A stretch of DNA of 64,000 nucleotides, from the NCBI RefSeq assembly GCF_024362695.1, contig NW_026063247.1, positions 310,001 through 374,000 on the forward strand, given 5' to 3'. The notes under the pieces are model-generated. The model was given only the letters and a program-made list of their open reading frames with translations, was not told the origin of the DNA and made no database searches. Made by a program: the position numbers and the translations under genes. The stretch is from Pectinophora gossypiella (Eukaryota > Arthropoda > Insecta > Lepidoptera > Gelechiidae). Of this stretch, positions 53,649 to 64,000 are shown piece after piece (position 1 is the first letter of the stretch; each line of letters begins with the position of its first letter).

Positions 53649-56235
53649 GAGAATGGGCGAATCTGGTCCAAGAACCTCCACTGATGAGACTTATATGTAA
53701 TGAAAGCTTATGCTTTCTCTATGAATCTGGCAAAGTTCTATCAGATTCTGTCCCGGGGTTCTTTTTTTACGGCCATGTTTGTCCTGGCTAAAAATGTGAT
53801 AAAATACAGTGGGAGCTAAAATCGGCTCAAGATTTGTTGCTGGATAACTAAGTCTACATAAATAATTATGTATCATATTGTATATCATTTTAAAGAGGAT
53901 CTTTTCCAGAATCCGAAACATAAAAAAAAAAACAAAAAAAAATCTTTTTGTAAGCGAATTATAGTCAATTTATATCTGCAGCGCCATTGTTTCTCGGTAG
54001 CTAAGTTCAAGTTTCATGCCTTTTACCCCTTCCAAAAGTATCTTACCGATTTTTTTTATATTGCTTCCGGAATTTGATCTGAGTGATAATAACAAGAAAA
54101 ATAAATAAACACCTCTCCGATAGAGACCGGCTAAGCTATTGCCTATTGCAAGAAATCGTCATCATTAGCAAGTCATTACGGTATTGCATATTATAAGCTT
54201 ATCAGCAACTTGGAACTTGGTCCAAGAACCTCCACTGGTGAGACTTGCATGTAATGATAGCTTATACTTGTCCTATGATTCTGGCAAAGTTCTATCAAAC
54301 TCTGCCCTAGGGTTTTTTTACGGCCATGTTTGTCCTGAGTGTACAGTAGTGGACTGCAAAATCACCTCAGGATTTGTTGTCGAAAAACTATTTAACAAAT
54401 CTATATACATAATTATATATCATAATGTATATCAATTTTAAAGGGGAAGGTTATCAGAATCAGAAACACAAATAAAAAAAATGCATTATGTAAACGACTT
54501 TTAGCCAACTCACGTTCGTAGCGCCATTTTTCTCAGCAGCTACGTACGAGTTTCGCGCCTTCCAACCTTTCCAAAGGAGCCTAATCATTTTTTTCCTTCT
54601 TCTGATATTGCATTCTTAACCTGACAAGTGACAACAAAGAAAAAAAAAAAAAAAAATAGATACCATTCCGATAGAGGCCGCGTAAGCTATGGACCTATTG
54701 CAAGATAACGTACTCAAAGGCTAGTCATTATAATCCAACAGACGTAACATGATTAGAATGCGGCGGGACGGAAATGTAGTACATCGCCTTATGCGAAAGA
54801 GACGAAATATGTGTCTCTTTAACACTAACAGTATACAGCTTAGTACGAGAGAAACAAGAAATAAGTCATTCTAATCAAGATGCAATACAATGACTCTATT
54901 GTATACAAAAGAAACACATTTATTAAACAAGTTCAGGCAATAACTGGTGCAAAAGGCGGCTTTATTGCCAAGGTAGCAATTACTACCAGGCAACCTTACG
55001 TTTACGATACGTTTGTTGTACCATTCGGCATTGTTTATAAGACAATATATAAGCCTGGATTAATAAAACAAGATTGTGGTGAAAGAAAACATACTACATT
55101 TGCGTCCTCCCGCATTCTAATCATGTTACGTCTGTTGGATTATAATGACTAGCGTTTGAGTACGTTATCTTGCAATAGGTCCATAGCTTACGCGGCCTCT
55201 ATCGGAATGGTATCTATTTTATTTCTTGTTGTTGTCACTTAGTCTTGTCAGGTTAAGAATGCAATATCAGAAGAAGGAAAAAATGATTGGGCTTCTTTGG
55301 AAAGGTTGGAAGGCGCGAAACTCGTACGTAGCTGCTGAGAAAAATGGTGCTACGGACGTGAGTTGGCTAAAAGTCGTTTACATACTTAATGCATTTTTTT
55401 ATTTGTGTTTCTGATTCTGATAACCTTCCCCTTTAAAATTGATATACATTATGATATATAATTATGTATATAGATTTGTTAAATAGTTTTTCGACAACAA
55501 ATCCTGAGGTGATTTTGCAGTCCACTACTGTACACTCAGGACAAACATGGCCGTAAAAAAACCCTAGGGCAGAGTTTGATAGAACTTTGCCAGAATCATA
55601 GGACAAGTATAAGCTATCATTACATGCAAATCTCACCAGTGGAGGTTCTTGGAACAAGTTCCAAGTTGCTGATAAGCTTATAATATGCAATACCGTAATG
55701 ACTTGCTAATGATGACGATTTCTTGCAATAGGCAATAGCTTAGCCGGTCTCTATCGGAGAGGTGTTTATTTATTTTTCTTGTTATTATCACTCAGATCAA
55801 ATTCCGGAAGCAATATAAAAAAAATCGGTAAGATACTTTTGGAAGGGGTAAAAGGCATGAAACTTGAACTTAGCTACCGAGAAACAATGGCGCTGCAGAT
55901 ATAAATTGACTATAATTCGTTTACAAAAAGATTTTTTTTCTTTTTTTTTTATGTTTCGGATTCTGGAAAAGATCCTCTTTAAAATGATATACAATATGAT
56001 ACATAATTATTTATGTAGACTTAGTTATCCAGCAACAAATCTTGAGTCGATTTTAGCTCCCACTGTATTTTATCACATTTTTAGCCAGGACAAACATGGC
56101 CGTAAAAAAAGAACCCCGGGACAGAATCTGATAGAACTTTGCCAGAATCATAGGGAAAGCATAAGCTTTCATTACATATAAGTCTCATCAGTGGAGGTTC
56201 TTGGACCAAGTTTCATACAAAAGTGCCCATTGTCA
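53649..56235. mobile_element. Giant foldback element, ~1.1-kb inverted arms, ~330-bp spacer
   Basis: Left arm about 53651-54770, right arm about 55103-56230, spacer between. The arms are near-identical reverse complements. Each arm is itself a diverged tandem pair of about 550 bp, both units starting GGTCCAAGAACCTCCACTG (53666 and 54218 left; mirrored in the right arm), so the whole is A-B-spacer-B'-A'. Ends share AATGGGC. Sister Helitrons give the empty site CTTCCAAATTTCAAATG, so at most one base is duplicated. No transposase; ORFs of 60-105 codons are arm translations without known motifs. Confidence 0.85.
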
Positions 56236-56877
56236 TTTCAAATGCCTACATTTAGCCGTTCAGGCTATGCGTTGATATGTCAGTCACTGAGTCAGTCAGT
56301 TTCTCCTTTTATTTAGATTTGATTTTTTCATACAAATGTTTTTTCCCGTTAACTACCGTTCCCGTGGGAATTTTGTAATATCCTGTTGCAACTAATCTTT
56401 AAGTTTACTAAAGTACCTGCATGACAAATTTCAAACATCTAACTTGAATGGTTTAGATTTTTCATACAAAAGGATTTTCCCGCTAATTCCCGTTCCCGTG
56501 GGAATTTCGGGAATTCCTTTCTTAGTGCACCTCTACGTTATCTAAGGTACCTGCATGCCAAATTTCAAAAGTCTTACTTGAGTGGTTTAGATTTTTCATA
56601 CAAAAGGATTTTCCCGCTAATTCCCATTCCCGTAGGAATTTCGGGAATTCCTTTCTTAGTGCACCTCTACGGTATCTAAGGTACCTGCATGCCAAATTTC
56701 AAACGTCTAACTTGAGTGGTTTAGATTTTTCATACAAAAGGATTTCCCTTCACTACTCTGCTCCTATTGATTGTAGCGTGATGAAAAGTATACTATGACC
56801 TGTCCAGGAGTGTGAAGAATAATTGTACCAAGTTTCATTAAAATCCGTCCAGTAGTTTTTGTTTCTATAAGGAACAT

Positions 56878-56910
<33 letters not shown>

Positions 56911-59900
56911 AATTTTACTGATTGCATTTTTGGCATCAGTATCGATCACTTATCACCCCCTGATAGTTATTTTGAAAAAATATTTAATGTACAGAATTGA
57001 CCTCTCTACAGATTTATTATAAGTATAGATTTCTGTGGTAAGTAGATTTATAAGATTTGGTATAATATATTCCGACGTTCTCTTTCCGTAATAATTATTA
57101 TATCTGGATTTTGTTAACATGTGTTTGTGGGTATGTCTCGTAGTTTTTTTTTGTTGTGATTTATGTTGAATTTCAGTTCTAAAAAACTGTTCTTTTAGAA
57201 TATTTAGTTCGAATTGCAAATGTACTGGTAATGTTTTACAATACGTGAATAGATCGTTGTCGTTGTAAATTTTTGTTTTAACGTTATAAGGTATAATGAG
57301 TTTTAATAATCTAATTTGTAACTTATATATTTGGTCGAGATAGGTGTTGAAGGTACGACCGTAAGTACTCAATCCGTATGATATAATGCTCCCGGCGAGT
57401 GCTGTATACATCTGCAGTCTTATAGTGTAAGGAATTCTATTACGTATTATATAAAATTTTGCCATTATAGCACGTAATCTACCGCAAACGTCATCAATGT
57501 GTTTACCCCACTGAAAATTGTGATCTATAATTAAGCCTAGATATTTTTGCTCAGTTACCTGTTTTAGAAAATGACAGTTACACATCGATGTGGTAGCTCT
57601 GGTGTGTAAACAGTTGTGGTTATGTGCAGTTACCTTGATACTGATTCCAGCTGTTCTGCTATGGTTGGAATGAACATACATCAATTTGGTCTTGTCTGCA
57701 TTTAACACTAAACCAGCGTCATGAGACCACCGGCAGAGAGTGTCAAAGTCGTACTGAATATTATCTCTCGCAATATTTAGGTCTCTGTCAGCTGCTATGA
57801 GACAAGTATCATCTGCGTATTGATATATGTCACAGTACTTGATGACGTTGTTCATATCATTAACGTAAGCCAAATAATGAAGTGGACCTAAAACAGAACC
57901 CTGTGCTGTACCTTCAGTAACTTCTACTACCTTACTATATTCAGTACCGATTTTGACTTGGTACGTTCTATTTTCTAGATAGCTTTTACACCACTTCAGG
58001 GCAGGTCCTCTCACTCCTGTATTCTCTAATTTTTTAATCAGTATGTCATGTCGTAACGTGTCGAAAGCTTTACTGTAATCTATAAAAATTAATAGCACAT
58101 GTTTTTTATCGTTGAGGTACTTATTGATGACGTCTGTAAATCTAGAGAGAAGTAGGGAAGTGCTCTTTTTCGGCTGAAAGCCGAACTGGTTATGTGATAG
58201 CACATCTTGCATTTGAAAGTATCTATGTATTTGCCCACACAAATACTTTTCAACAACTTTATCTACCACTGGAAGTATAGTTATGGGTCTATAATTTGAA
58301 CAGTCATTCCGGTCACCACCCTTGAATATAGGCCTTACTAGTCCAACTTTAAGTGCATCTGGGTATATCCCTGTATCTAGCGATGCATTAATAAGTCGCG
58401 CAATAGCAGCAGCTATTTTATCCGCGATTACTTTTAAATCTATAGCTCGCATACCGTCAATCCCAGGTGATTTATTAATGTTAAGATTCATTATAATTTT
58501 TTGTACCTGTATATTATCGGCTTTTCTAAGTAACATTGATTTATCCATGGGTATACTGTACGTCTTTTCATCCAATAGTTTAACGTTACAATTTGGAATA
58601 ATGTTCTTTCTGTATATTTTGTTTAAATTTACTTGAAAATAGATCTGCTATATTTTTATTTGAACCCAAAGAGTTAAAAGCTTTCGTTATGATACTGTCA
58701 ATAGAATTAGTTATTTTTCCTGATATCTGGTTTAATATTTGCCATAGTTTTTTAATGTCACCTGTATATTTGGATATTTCATTTTTATAATGTAAATTTC
58801 TGTACCGTTCTATTATTTTGTGTGTTTTATTCCTTTGTTTCTTGTATTCGATTCTTGCTATATTATTTCTGGTATCTTTTTTCCATTCCAAAAATAATTT
58901 ATCTCTTTTTTCGCATGTTTTGATAATATTTTTGTTAATCCATGGGGCTTTATTTCTCTTAGAATTGTTCACTTTACAATTGTACTTTGATTTCTCGTAG
59001 CATTGCGATAAATTATTGTTAATAAAATTACAGATTTCAGCAGGACATTTCATACTCTCGACATTATTCCAATTAATATTATGAAGTTCTTGAATTAATT
59101 TATTGTTATTTATTTTTTGTACGTAATGAGGAGCAGCCTGTACATGCGGCACACCAAGTAGCGCAGCCATAGTCATTCGATGATCGGCCAGTACGATGCA
59201 GAGCGCGCCGCAGTACACGTCTAGTAATCGAGACCGGACAAAAACGTGGTCAATGCAAGATTTTGTTAGTCTACCTTTTTTAAACTCTAATCTAGTGTAG
59301 TCCGAAACTCCGCTCACCAGTCCCTGGCCGCTCATCATGTCCATGTATGCTCTTAACACGGAATCATTGCACTTGATGTCGATGTTTACATCTCCTATAA
59401 GCATCAGATCTTTTCCTTGTGAGAAACATAGTGTTCTTTCTAGTTCGGATATAAACAAGTGCTTATTTCTGTTTGGTGGTCTGTACACAACGCACAGGGC
59501 CAAGGAGTAATGGGATGGAGTTTCAATTTCACCGATCAGACATTCGAAATGGACAGTTGTTGACTTCATTAAGTTAAATTTGTGTTTATTTTTGATATAC
59601 GCGATTATACCCCCGCCTTTTCTATTTTTCCTTAACTGTGTGTGCATTATGTACCCCTCCAAATTATACAAATAACTTATTTTGTTAGAAATATTAACTT
59701 CTGTCAGTATAATTAAATCAATTTCCCTACTACATGAATTAACAATTTGTTCTATCTTACTAAAATTCTTAAGTGTAGATCGTATATTAATATGAATGCA
59801 ATAAAAATGTTTACAATTTTTATCGGGTATTGATCTTATAAAATTATTTACATCTATACAATTTTGGATTTCAGTGATGTTGTCATTTAGGATAGCCATC

Positions 59901-59963
59901 TTAGGATTGATGCAAAGGTACAATATGATGAATCACCAGTAGGCAAAAATAAAAGCATACTGA

Positions 59964-60959
59964 TTATGCCGCTAGGGACTTAATGTCGTTCTCACTTCTA
60001 ATCCAGTATATTTTTTCGGCTTCCGATTTTCTTACAAATACTTTTCCATATTTACACCAAATGAATTTATACGTATTCTTGAGCTCGAACTTAGCCTTTC
60101 CAAGTAAGTATTTATTGCGGCTTGTTAAGGCTTCGTTTATGTATACTTTCTCGGACGCAGTATCACCGTGGATGCTAGGTAGAACATTCGACACTAATAA
60201 TGACGTGGAGCGTCCAGCAGCAATCCATTTGTGTTTGATACTCTCGTTGCTAAGCTCCACTAGAATGGGTCCTGCATTTCCCTTACGTGGAGGCAGACGC
60301 CTTACAGACCGTACAGCATTCACCCTATCATTGTCAGATAAATTCAAAAGTTCGCCTACCTTCCTTACAATGCTTAAAAGATTTTCATTATCACTAGTAG
60401 GCACATTCATCACCTCAACACACTGCGCAAGTTGAGCCTGTTCTATAGCCTCCAATCTCTGTTCCAGCGCAGCAACTTTTGTCTCCAAATGAACATTTTG
60501 ATTTTTAAGAGCTAACTGTTTTTTCTCAAGGTCTCTTACTTTTTCGAAAGTAGCTTTGAGACTCAAGTCGAACTCGTCAATCTTGTCACTAGTGTACTGC
60601 ACTGATTTCATTATGGCTTTAAGTTCACGCATGACGATGTTGTGCACTTCCTTCGTGATTTTCTCCAGCAGCTTTTTAACATCTAGCTCATGTGCTGCAC
60701 CACGAGGCGATCCTTCTTCCTCGCCCTCTTCCTCGTCTTCGAGTTCCACGGCTGACAGAAACGAAGATCGTCTCGTAGAGGATTGGTGGCAATCGTTGCA
60801 CACCCACTCTAGGGTGTCAGCCGCTCGTAGTGCTGCAAGCTGCTTACTAGTGAGCCCACTACAAGCAGTGTTTCCATGCACAGTTGCATCGCACCTGCTG
60901 CATGTCATCCCTGGTAGCTTCTTGGTGATGTTCTTGTTACATGTTACACACTTTTTCAT
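59964..60959 (-). CDS. CR1-like LINE ORF1 protein with PHD finger
   Basis: 331 codons from the ATG at 60959, chosen because the finger then starts at residue 4 exactly as in the ORF1 at 11468; the frame extends 12 codons further upstream. C4-C7-C20-C23-H28-C33-C54-C57 is a complete C4-H-C3 PHD finger with Trp52. An acidic, Glu-rich run (about residues 72-85) and a coiled-coil-like stretch follow, then a conserved C-terminal domain with NTYKFIWCKYGKVFVR, matched by TSYKYVWCKGGVIRAR in the other ORF1. Intact. Confidence 0.86.
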   Translation of the reverse strand: MKKCVTCNKNITKKLPGMTCSRCDATVHGNTACSGLTSKQLAALRAADTLEWVCNDCHQSSTRRSSFLSAVELEDEEEGEEEGSPRGAAHELDVKKLLEKITKEVHNIVMRELKAIMKSVQYTSDKIDEFDLSLKATFEKVRDLEKKQLALKNQNVHLETKVAALEQRLEAIEQAQLAQCVEVMNVPTSDNENLLSIVRKVGELLNLSDNDRVNAVRSVRRLPPRKGNAGPILVELSNESIKHKWIAAGRSTSLLVSNVLPSIHGDTASEKVYINEALTSRNKYLLGKAKFELKNTYKFIWCKYGKVFVRKSEAEKIYWIRSENDIKSLAA

Positions 60960-61079
60960 TTTGGAGGTAGTAGTTGCACAAAATATATATTTCAAAAAGT
61001 GTACGTGGTGTCCAAGTGACAGATGATCGTGGAGTATTAACTACATTGAACAACTTACTATACAACTTTACTTTTAACA

Positions 61080-61292
61080 ATGTCAACGGACGTCTCGGAG
61101 ATGATTGCCAATCAGGAGTCTATCTTTATAACTCTAAAACAACTATGTTCCAACTACAAGAAAGATAGTCCCTCAAGGAAGACTCTGACGTACCTGGAGG
61201 AACATCTTAAGCGTCTAAACTCTAACTGGGAGAAGTTTGTCAGTAACCACATGGATTTAGTGAAATCTGGAAAAACGGACACCTCGAGATGA
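61080..61292 (+). CDS. Small gag-like ORF, probable LTR-element fragment
   Basis: 70 codons from an ATG: MSTDVSEMIANQESIF..., with a YLEEHLKRLNSNWEKFVSNH helix that resembles the N-terminus of gag proteins of insect LTR elements. It is uninterrupted but far too short for a gag and no further gag or pol follows. Could equally be an unrelated small ORF. Confidence 0.3.
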   Translation: MSTDVSEMIANQESIFITLKQLCSNYKKDSPSRKTLTYLEEHLKRLNSNWEKFVSNHMDLVKSGKTDTSR

Positions 61293-61797
61293 TGTATACG
61301 CGAAAATGAAAACTTTATACCTACGAATAAATAATAAGTCAGGAAGAGTAACTATGAACAAACGCCGGCGAAATATTGGCCCCACGACATTCTAAAAGAT
61401 CGTAAATCCATAAAACCAATCAGTAGCGATTCCGTGACGCGCTTCATTGCGACAAGCGCTGTGATTGGTTATCAACAGCAACCACAATAGAGGTTGGTGC
61501 GTGTGTTTCCGGGGTTCTCAAATCAAGGATGTTGTTATGCAATGCATGGGTGAGTATAAGTAAAAAATGGACGAAACTAACGGTGGATTTAATAATTTTT
61601 AGTGTTTTGTATTTCGGATGAGGCGTGTTGCTGAATTATGTATTCAAGCAGTATTGTTATGTCGTCCGCGCAGCGTCCTTGCGCAAGGTCGTGTCACTTG
61701 CAGTTCGCTCAGCATATGAAAACCGGTCGCCTACTTCTCGCGACTTCTCGATTTTTCGATCCATTAACAAAGTTAATGTATATTGTGTTTTATAACA
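61293..61797 (+). promoter_or_regulatory. Probable 5' UTR/promoter region of the following LINE
   Basis: CpG-containing sequence with two opposed CCAAT motifs (AACCAATCAG near 61418, GATTGGTTAT near 61453) and no ORF of note, leading to the ORF1 ATG at 61798. LINE promoters are internal, which would fit, but a boundary with other DNA is not visible. Confidence 0.35.
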
Positions 61798-62988
61798 ATG
61801 ACGACTCAATGCGAATTGATAATAAATGAACTTCTCTGCTTTATCCAGTGTAAAGCAGCGATTTTGGATGAACAAGCTATAGTGCAATTGTGTGATTGTT
61901 TTTCGGAAAAAGACGTCGAACAAGCCAGAGAAGTCCTCGTCGGGCTGTCCCTGCTACGCAACACGAGAAAGGGAGACGGGAAGAAGAAACGAAGCTTGCA
62001 GGATATCGTAACGGCAATTAAGGAAACGGCGACAGATCAGTCACCACCAGTCTTCGTCGCAAAAGATCTTCTCCGCCTGCCCCCCGTAACGTTCGACTAC
62101 ATTGACGTCTCAACATTACTAAAGGAAATTCTACGTTTAAAACAGGACGTGCATAATATACAGTGCGATTATCTAAGAACAAAAGATTTAACATCTATTA
62201 CTGATCAAGTACAAATCCTGCAAAACACAAGGACGAAGCAAGAAAGCGATCAAAACCTGACAAAAATACCATGTGAGAAAAAGACGGAGAAAATAATTAC
62301 GAATAAGACAAGAAAATTAGACACACGACACGCAAAAATTAAGAAAAATCCATCAAAAATACTGAAGGTGGGAGAAGAAAAAGGCACTAACGGTCAAGTG
62401 ACGTCAGCGACTTCGAACACGGCGCGCGAGCCGCATCCTAGCAGCGGGGTGCGCAGTGGCTGCGCGAGCGCCGAACCACAGTCGCGTGCAATAAGTAGCC
62501 CAATCACAAAATCGAGTCTTTTGACTCTGAACGACACTATTACCGACAATAATAATACGACAGACGACAGTTTTACAACAGTCGTGCACAAGAAGCCTCG
62601 CTACAGAACGATTAAGAGAAATAAAAACAACGTCGGAACTGCTCAACTACATAGTAGCAAAATACAAGTCGCGCCAAGACTTACATATATTTATGTATCA
62701 AGGTTTCACCCGGAAACAACCACAGACGACATAAAAGATTTTTTACAAGAAAACGACAAAACTGTCGTAAATATTGAAAAACTTACGCAGTACAATAGTA
62801 CCGATTTTTCTTCTTTTAAAATTACGACTTATCAGGCACAGGAAGGCACATTACTTAACGAACAATTCTGGCCAAGTGGAATAGTTTATAGGAGATACAA
62901 ACTAAAGCGAGGCCCGCGATCACCGCAGGCGCCTCAGGCTTACGCTGGTGCGGCACCTGTCAGCGGCGGCGGCACCATCCGCGTTTAA
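61798..62988 (+). CDS. LINE ORF1 protein, basic, with RRM-like C-terminal region
   Basis: 397 codons from the ATG at 61798 (the frame is open a few codons further upstream). N-terminal helical region (FIQCKAAILDEQAIVQLCDC), a Lys/Thr-rich middle with SRAISSPI, and a C-terminal segment LTYIYVSRFHPETTTDDIKD that looks like the first strand and helix of an RNA-recognition motif. It ends 3 bp before ORF2, consistent with a LINE ORF1 RNA-binding protein. I assign it to a CR1/L2-like group only tentatively. Confidence 0.6.
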   Translation: MTTQCELIINELLCFIQCKAAILDEQAIVQLCDCFSEKDVEQAREVLVGLSLLRNTRKGDGKKKRSLQDIVTAIKETATDQSPPVFVAKDLLRLPPVTFDYIDVSTLLKEILRLKQDVHNIQCDYLRTKDLTSITDQVQILQNTRTKQESDQNLTKIPCEKKTEKIITNKTRKLDTRHAKIKKNPSKILKVGEEKGTNGQVTSATSNTAREPHPSSGVRSGCASAEPQSRAISSPITKSSLLTLNDTITDNNNTTDDSFTTVVHKKPRYRTIKRNKNNVGTAQLHSSKIQVAPRLTYIYVSRFHPETTTDDIKDFLQENDKTVVNIEKLTQYNSTDFSSFKITTYQAQEGTLLNEQFWPSGIVYRRYKLKRGPRSPQAPQAYAGAAPVSGGGTIRV

Positions 62989-62991
62989 ACA

Positions 62992-63636
62992 ATGAAGACG
63001 AGTTTCGTTAGTTTTAACTGCAAAGGAATAAAACGTACGCAGCAGCATGTGCGTGATTTATGCATGAAGTACGATCTTATTGCGCTTCAGGAACACTGGC
63101 TAATACCCGATGAAATAGACTTCTTGAAGACTATACACCCGGACTTTGACTATCATGAAATATCTGCTGTGGATACATCAACAGTATTAATAGGAAGGCC
63201 GTATGGAGGGGTAGCTCTGTTATGGAAGAGGTCACTGTTTACATGCGTCACTCCAATCGATACCGGTTCGACGAGAGTTATGGCTGTGCGTGTGAGCATA
63301 ACTTCAGCGACGTCGGTTACGGAACAAAGGAGTTTCATTGTCATGTCGGTGTACATGCCAACGCAACACCCAAATAACTTAACCTTGTTTACTGAGTGTT
63401 TAGCAGTGATAAGTGCAGTGATAGAAAATAACGACGATGAAAACGTAATCTGTCTTGGTGATTTCAATGCGGATTTTGTGCGATCTAATCCTAATAACAT
63501 CTTTGGTCCCGAACTAAGAAAGTACAGTGAGGAGCAGAATTGGGTATGTGTGGACACTTTATTATTAAATTCGGACACGTATACTTTCCAAAGTGATGCA
63601 CTCCGTGTCGCGACGTTGGACGCGAAGTGTACATAG
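62992..63636 (+). pseudogene. LINE ORF2, endonuclease only, truncated
   Basis: ATG at 62992. Endonuclease motifs: VSFNCKGIKRT, LIALQEHWL (catalytic Glu), GGVALLWKRS, VYMPTQ, CLGDFNADFV. The frame ends at 63636 before the SDH block, and no RT is found to the window edge, so the copy is 3'-truncated or rearranged. Confidence 0.75.
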
Positions 63637-64000
63637 TGTCAAAATTACTAATGGCAACATGAAGCAGAAATATTCCCGCCAGCGTTGTTCCCAAGATTTG
63701 TCTATGGTGAGTTATAACTTGTCAGCTTTTGAATACCCACTTAGTAAAAGGAGAATATAAATCACTATGTTAACTTAATGGTTGTAAGAAAAGTGTTCTG
63801 AAATTGTGTGGTGGGACTTCAAAGGATTACATCCATTGAAGCTAAGTATCTAGACTAAGTATCTCACTATGAATGTACTGTTTATATAATACTCTTATTT
63901 ATCTAGCTATTTCAAAAGTAATCCAAAGTTTACTAAATACATACCGCGTTGAGAACATCATACCGAGAGTCAGGGAATCGACACTCCAACTTTGGTTCAC
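63637..64000. other. No recognisable feature
   Basis: AT-rich sequence after the truncated LINE. I see no ORF, repeat end or RNA gene. Confidence 0.5.

Larger units (their letters stand above)
52875..57029 (-). mobile_element. Non-autonomous Helitron, family B, carrying a foldback and a LINE tail
   Basis: CTAGCTTTTGCCCGCGACTT at the left, AAGTATAGA at the right, flanks A and T; excision restores LINE ORF2. Compared with sister copies it holds two insertions (53225-53338 and 53649-56235) and has lost several 134-bp units between about 56420 and 56700. Confidence 0.88.
52798..59899 (-). pseudogene. CR1-like LINE ORF2, one frameshift, C-terminus split by a Helitron
   Basis: ATG at 59899. Endonuclease: IHINIRSTLKNF, ILTEVNI, YRPPNRNKH, IGDVNID, SCIDHVFVRSR, ADHRMTM. 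A frame change near 58620 ends the first frame at 58586. RT is then open: NKSPGIDGMRAI, YRPITILPVVDK, NQFGFQPKKST, FIDYSKAFDTL, GTAQGSVLGPLHY, YQYADDTCL. At 57030 the Helitron interrupts near the C-terminus; the last 30 or so codons lie at 52874-52798. In the current sequence the RT frame runs into Helitron DNA and stops at 56953. Only one indel and the Helitron separate it from an intact ORF2. Confidence 0.88.
52556..61035 (-). mobile_element. CR1-like LINE, nearly complete, interrupted by a Helitron
   Basis: Minus strand: short leader, ORF1 (60959-59964), ORF2 (59899-52798 with the Helitron 52875-57029 inside) and a 3' UTR ending in AATAAATAAATAAATAAAAA. Same family type as the LINE at 11396-26343 (same PHD spacing, similar endonuclease and RT) but not a recent sister. 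Without insertions about 4.3 kb. Confidence 0.85.

Noticed and set aside
54880..55152. 90-codon ORF over the spacer of the giant foldback as a possible transposase
   Set aside because: It shows no catalytic motif, crosses from spacer into an arm, and is too short for a transposase.

Overview
This window looks like lepidopteran (moth or butterfly) nuclear DNA made almost entirely of nested transposable elements. The main clues are several near-identical non-autonomous Helitrons of the type common in Lepidoptera (5' TC, 3' hairpin plus CTAG, hitch-hiking GTCT/ACAG microsatellites), CR1-like LINEs with PHD-finger ORF1 proteins, R1- and I-clade LINEs, BEL/Pao and Gypsy LTR elements, and a tRNA-derived SINE. 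I found no host gene, rRNA, functional tRNA or CRISPR array. The density suggests heterochromatin or a W chromosome, but that is inference.

Layout. 1-4366 (-): an uninterrupted BEL/Pao gag-pol frame running off the left edge. 4606-6439: a Helitron. 6440-30899: one decayed Gypsy element (Gypsy1) cut into four collinear pieces (6440-6770, 11208-11395, 26345-28316, 30444-30899) by three insertions. These are a TIR element (6771-11207) holding a LINE fragment and a Helitron; a CR1-like LINE (11396-26343), itself cut by Helitrons, a 749-bp foldback element, a repeat block with a SINE, and a 3,608-bp tandem duplication; and a Helitron (28317-30443). 30900-34803: an R1-clade LINE whose RT half is inverted relative to its ORF1/endonuclease half. 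34805-38093: the 3' part of a second Gypsy element (Gypsy2) with a candidate LTR.

38094 to about 50 kb: an I-clade LINE whose ORF1 is split by a 6.4-kb Helitron. That Helitron contains an unclassified palindrome-rich TIR element (Z), and Z contains another Helitron of the same family. 51.3-52.6 kb: remnants of an LTR and LINE 3' ends. 52556 to about 61035 (-): a second CR1-like LINE, nearly intact, interrupted near the end of ORF2 by a Helitron that holds a 2.6-kb foldback with arms of about 1.1 kb. 61080-63636: a small gag-like ORF, then the 5' part of another LINE.

How it fits together. Insertion order can be read from exact empty sites. Removing the Helitrons rejoins LINE and Gypsy reading frames with no target duplication, and another copy in the window gives the pre-insertion site of the Helitron nested inside Z. 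Most elements are broken. The long BEL/Pao frame, two PHD-finger ORF1s and the R1 RT frame remain open. The least described parts are element Z (TIRs resembling Ginger-type ends, 4-bp target duplication, two tiny conserved ORFs), the giant foldback, and the TIR element with a 9-bp target duplication.
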